In this document: piece after piece, positions 62,762 to 64,000 of the stretch
How the letters are laid out: each line of letters starts with the position of its first letter
Numbering within the stretch: position 1 is the stretch's first letter
NCBI GenBank assembly: GCA_002812745.2
Contig: NCSJ02000168.1
Span: forward strand, 1 to 64,000
DNA length: 64,000 bases
Direction: 5' to 3'
DNA from: Scytalidium lignicola
Taxonomy: Eukaryota; Ascomycota; Leotiomycetes
Program-made: the position numbers and the translations under genes
The notes under the pieces: model-generated
Told to the model about the DNA's origin: nothing
Databases searched by the model: none
The model's input: only the letters and a program-made list of their open reading frames with translations

Positions 62762-64000
62762 GTTTACAGTAGCGGCATAATATTTCTAGCGTTTCTATAG
62801 ACTGAGGGAAAATGAACAAAAGCAAATCCTTGAGATTTTCAAATTGGCATTATCAAGCATCAAGAGCTGGATCAAGCGGCTATTCTGAGTGACATGATTT
62901 CCGGATCAACAATTAACAGTCCTGAGCTGGCAATAGAGAAGCTGTGGGAAGAAATCTCCTTCCTCTCCGGCTGAGATCTCCCTATGAAACTTTAACCAGT
63001 ATTGCTGGCTATTTTACAGATAATTGTTTCCTCGGGATGTGCGAATTAGGCGCCTCTAACCCCGCAGCTTGGCAGCCAGGGGGCGGAGACGAAGAGAGAT
63101 TTCCCGAATAGACAATCCTAACATGTCAAAATTCTCTGCAGCAACTGATTAGGGGAGCAGGCTTTCTTCGGACTAAACTGCTGGTTTATTTATTCAAGCA
63201 TTTTGGAAGTTCTTTTTAGCTCTCCTATCATACTGGTAGTACTTTGTACCAAGACTCAACGACAAGTGGTGTAAAAAGAAGAAGATTTTCTGTTCAACCT
63301 CACAGGATGGCCTGATATAATGATCAATTAAAGAAGGAAGCCGGCGTAGAGAAATATGAAAGGTATCTTTAATTTACGCTATAAACCGGTTATTTCACTC
63401 ATAGAATGATGGAGCACCTGATAAATTTACATGCATTGCAAATTATTCCATTTAAGCCCGGTCCAGTCTCATAAAGGGACATGGAAGAACTTTCAAAAAT
63501 CGGAGATACTGTATCAAAAGCTAGACCGCCGGATATCCTATATAGCCTTCAGCTGTCACTTTTTATAGATATCATCCAGAAAAAGAACTCAATATTAGCC
63601 ACGCGGGTATTTTCTTACATATAGGCTGATCCGGAAATCATTACATTAATATATGCTTATTTTAATCTTGACGGGCCAGGCCGGACAAGCTGCCAGCTTA
63701 AGCAACTATAAGCCGTTTCCTTAGTTTTATAAAGCCTTGAGTTCTTGGCTTCTTCACTTGATGACTACAAACCGCCTTGGCTCCGGCAATACTCACTCAA
63801 AGGCGGACTAGAGATTGCTGGCTGACCCTTTCCGGGGCTGGATCGGTCATAGAGTTCTCCGGAAATGACAATTGGAAGTTTCAACTGCTACCTTTGGCGG
63901 GACTTCCTTCATAGTTATTGCCAAGAGCTCAACTCACGAATTACCCATCAATTTCCTTGATTCTATCCGCATTCCAGCAAACCCGGAAGAATGACATGGT
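62762..64000. other. Intergenic right end, no supported gene
   Basis: 3' region of NOP4 followed by about 1.1 kb in which I see no domain-bearing frame on either strand, no inverted repeat and no RNA gene. A gene beginning beyond 64000 may use part of it as promoter. Confidence 0.45.

Overview
The window is nuclear DNA of a filamentous ascomycete (Pezizomycotina). The evidence is short GT-AG introns of about 50-100 bases, intron-bearing genes on both strands, conserved ascomycete genes (SSD1, GLE1, MED19/ROX3, NOP4, IRC22/TRAP-alpha, a CON-6 family gene) and fungus-specific families (PNP/NACHT/ankyrin NLR-type proteins, Zn2Cys6 regulators, DUF3435, pogo/Fot1 transposons). Several proteins read like Leotiomycetes members, but that placement is an impression, not a test. 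Nine N bases occur and every one sits at a homopolymer run, so some frame breaks are assembly ambiguities.

Layout. 1-8.9 kb: a partial gene, a seven-helix membrane protein with a likely frameshift, a MITE, a four-helix membrane protein cut by one stop codon, and a short Helitron-like fragment. 9-15.1 kb: an immunity-type locus. A stand-alone nucleoside-phosphorylase (PNP_UDP) protein is divergent from a NACHT protein that runs into a highly repetitive ankyrin array. The PNP C-terminus and the NACHT N-terminus carry similar short Gly/Asn/Gln/aromatic motifs, as in amyloid-signalling effector/NLR pairs. 15.4-18 kb: a DUF3435 (tyrosine-recombinase-like) pseudogene. 18-20.9 kb: AT-rich gene-poor DNA. 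20.9-22.7 kb: a Zn2Cys6 regulator. 23.8-26.7 kb: a pogo-type transposon with perfect 101-bp terminal inverted repeats and a nested solo LTR.

28-40 kb is a conserved block: GLE1 and SSD1 head to head, then a ferritin-like secreted protein and a GH16 glucanase. 41.4-49 kb looks like a small catabolic or transport cluster: MFS transporter, FAD-dependent amine/sarcosine-type oxidase and a Zn2Cys6 regulator. A perfect 19-bp-arm palindrome centred on CGG-N6-CCG lies upstream of the transporter, and related sites lie in the oxidase/regulator divergent promoter. 50.7-56.4 kb: BTB protein, NAD(P)-dependent epimerase-like protein, CON-6-like gene and 2-oxoglutarate/Fe(II) oxygenase. 56.7-62.8 kb: IRC22, ROX3/MED19 and NOP4, with ROX3 and NOP4 divergent. 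The last 1.2 kb has no recognisable gene.

The two most interesting units are the split PNP-effector/NLR pair with matching terminal motifs, and the transporter-oxidase-regulator cluster with shared palindromic promoter motifs.
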